A stretch of 12,341 bases of DNA from JAULUH01 sp032111745 (lineage in GTDB: Bacteria; Chloroflexota; Anaerolineae; JAAEKA01): NCBI GenBank assembly GCA_032111745.1, contig JAULUH010000571.1:1-12341 (forward strand), read 5' to 3'. The number at the start of each line of letters is the position of its first letter. The stretch's first letter is position 1. The position numbers and the translations under genes were made by a program. Shown here one piece after another: positions 12,189 through 12,341 of this stretch. The notes below the pieces were generated by a model, which made no database searches, was not told the origin of the DNA, and worked only from the letters and a program-made list of their open reading frames with translations.

Positions 12189-12341
12189 GTTTGGACCACG
12201 AATCCACGAAGGATCGCGAAGGGGGAGGCGTTTGGACCACGAATCCACGAAGGAGCGCGAAGGGGGAGGCGTTTGGACCACGAATCCACGAAGGAGCGCG
12301 AAGGCACGAAGCGCGAAGGGCACGAAGGGGGGAGGCGTTTG
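12189..12341. repeat. 41-bp tandem repeat array running off the right edge
   Basis: Units start at 12189, 12230 and 12271 with an exact 41-bp period and one substitution between the first two (GGATCGCG versus GGAGCGCG). Each unit opens GTTTGGACCACGAATCCACG. The third unit carries about 25 extra bases of GCACGAAG/GCGCGAAG type before the fourth begins at 12337. No unique spacers, so it is not a CRISPR. Related units are at 6672-6716. Confidence 0.88.

Noticed and set aside
11842..12240. N-terminal extension of the ABC transporter frame
   Set aside because: It overlaps the 64-aa gene in another frame and translates tandem repeats; ATG 11841 has a ribosome site and gives the usual half-transporter beginning.
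12077..12307. Upstream extension of the 64-aa protein frame
   Set aside because: The extension only translates the 41-bp repeat units and an apparent promoter region.
12189..12341. CRISPR array
   Set aside because: Units are adjacent with no variable spacers; it is a plain tandem repeat.

Overview
The window is GC-rich, gene-dense bacterial chromosome. GTG and TTG starts, 1-4 bp gene overlaps, many dispersed short palindromes and several gene families (DUF3467, translin-like, L,D-transpeptidase with a Thr/Pro linker, kbl-tdh) suggest a member of the Chloroflexota, probably Anaerolineae-like. That assignment is inference from style and family content; there is no rRNA or other marker gene here. 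No tRNA, rRNA, CRISPR array, transposase or phage gene was seen.

Layout, left to right. (1) 1-1900, minus strand: a tightly coupled operon read right to left as DUF3467 protein, translin-family protein, a 91-residue Cas4-N-terminus-like membrane protein, then an L,D-transpeptidase cut by the left edge. Junctions are a 1-bp gap, a GTGA overlap and an ATGA overlap. (2) 2229-4509, minus strand: tdh then kbl, the two-step threonine-to-glycine plus acetyl-CoA pathway, followed by a 15-bp-stem palindrome. (3) 4552-4783: divergent promoter region holding two copies of a 30-bp palindromic repeat and a third hairpin element. (4) 4783-6673, plus strand: dTDP-4-dehydrorhamnose reductase-like protein and a family 2 glycosyltransferase, which fit surface polysaccharide synthesis. 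The glycosyltransferase carries a run of 14 G near its 3' end. (5) 6852-7199, plus strand: a stand-alone STAS-domain protein with its own good promoter. (6) 7203-7278: two 13-bp-stem hairpins between convergent transcription units. (7) 7286-9573, minus strand: a three-gene set (unknown acidic 240-aa protein, M23-type peptidase without a signal peptide, acidic 163-aa protein) behind a good promoter. (8) 9720-9847: a 68-bp-period tandem duplication. (9) 9880-12076, minus strand: a 64-aa coiled-coil protein and an ABC exporter whose nucleotide-binding domain has a roughly 50-residue Pro/Gly-rich insert. (10) 12189-12341: a 41-bp tandem repeat running off the right edge.

The most interesting items are the DUF3467/translin/Cas4-like/L,D-transpeptidase operon, the G14 tract in the glycosyltransferase (candidate phase variation or assembly error), the three-gene M23 set, and the ABC transporter insert. 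Three promoters share the form TTGCNN-N17-TA(C)NAT, which suggests one housekeeping promoter type.
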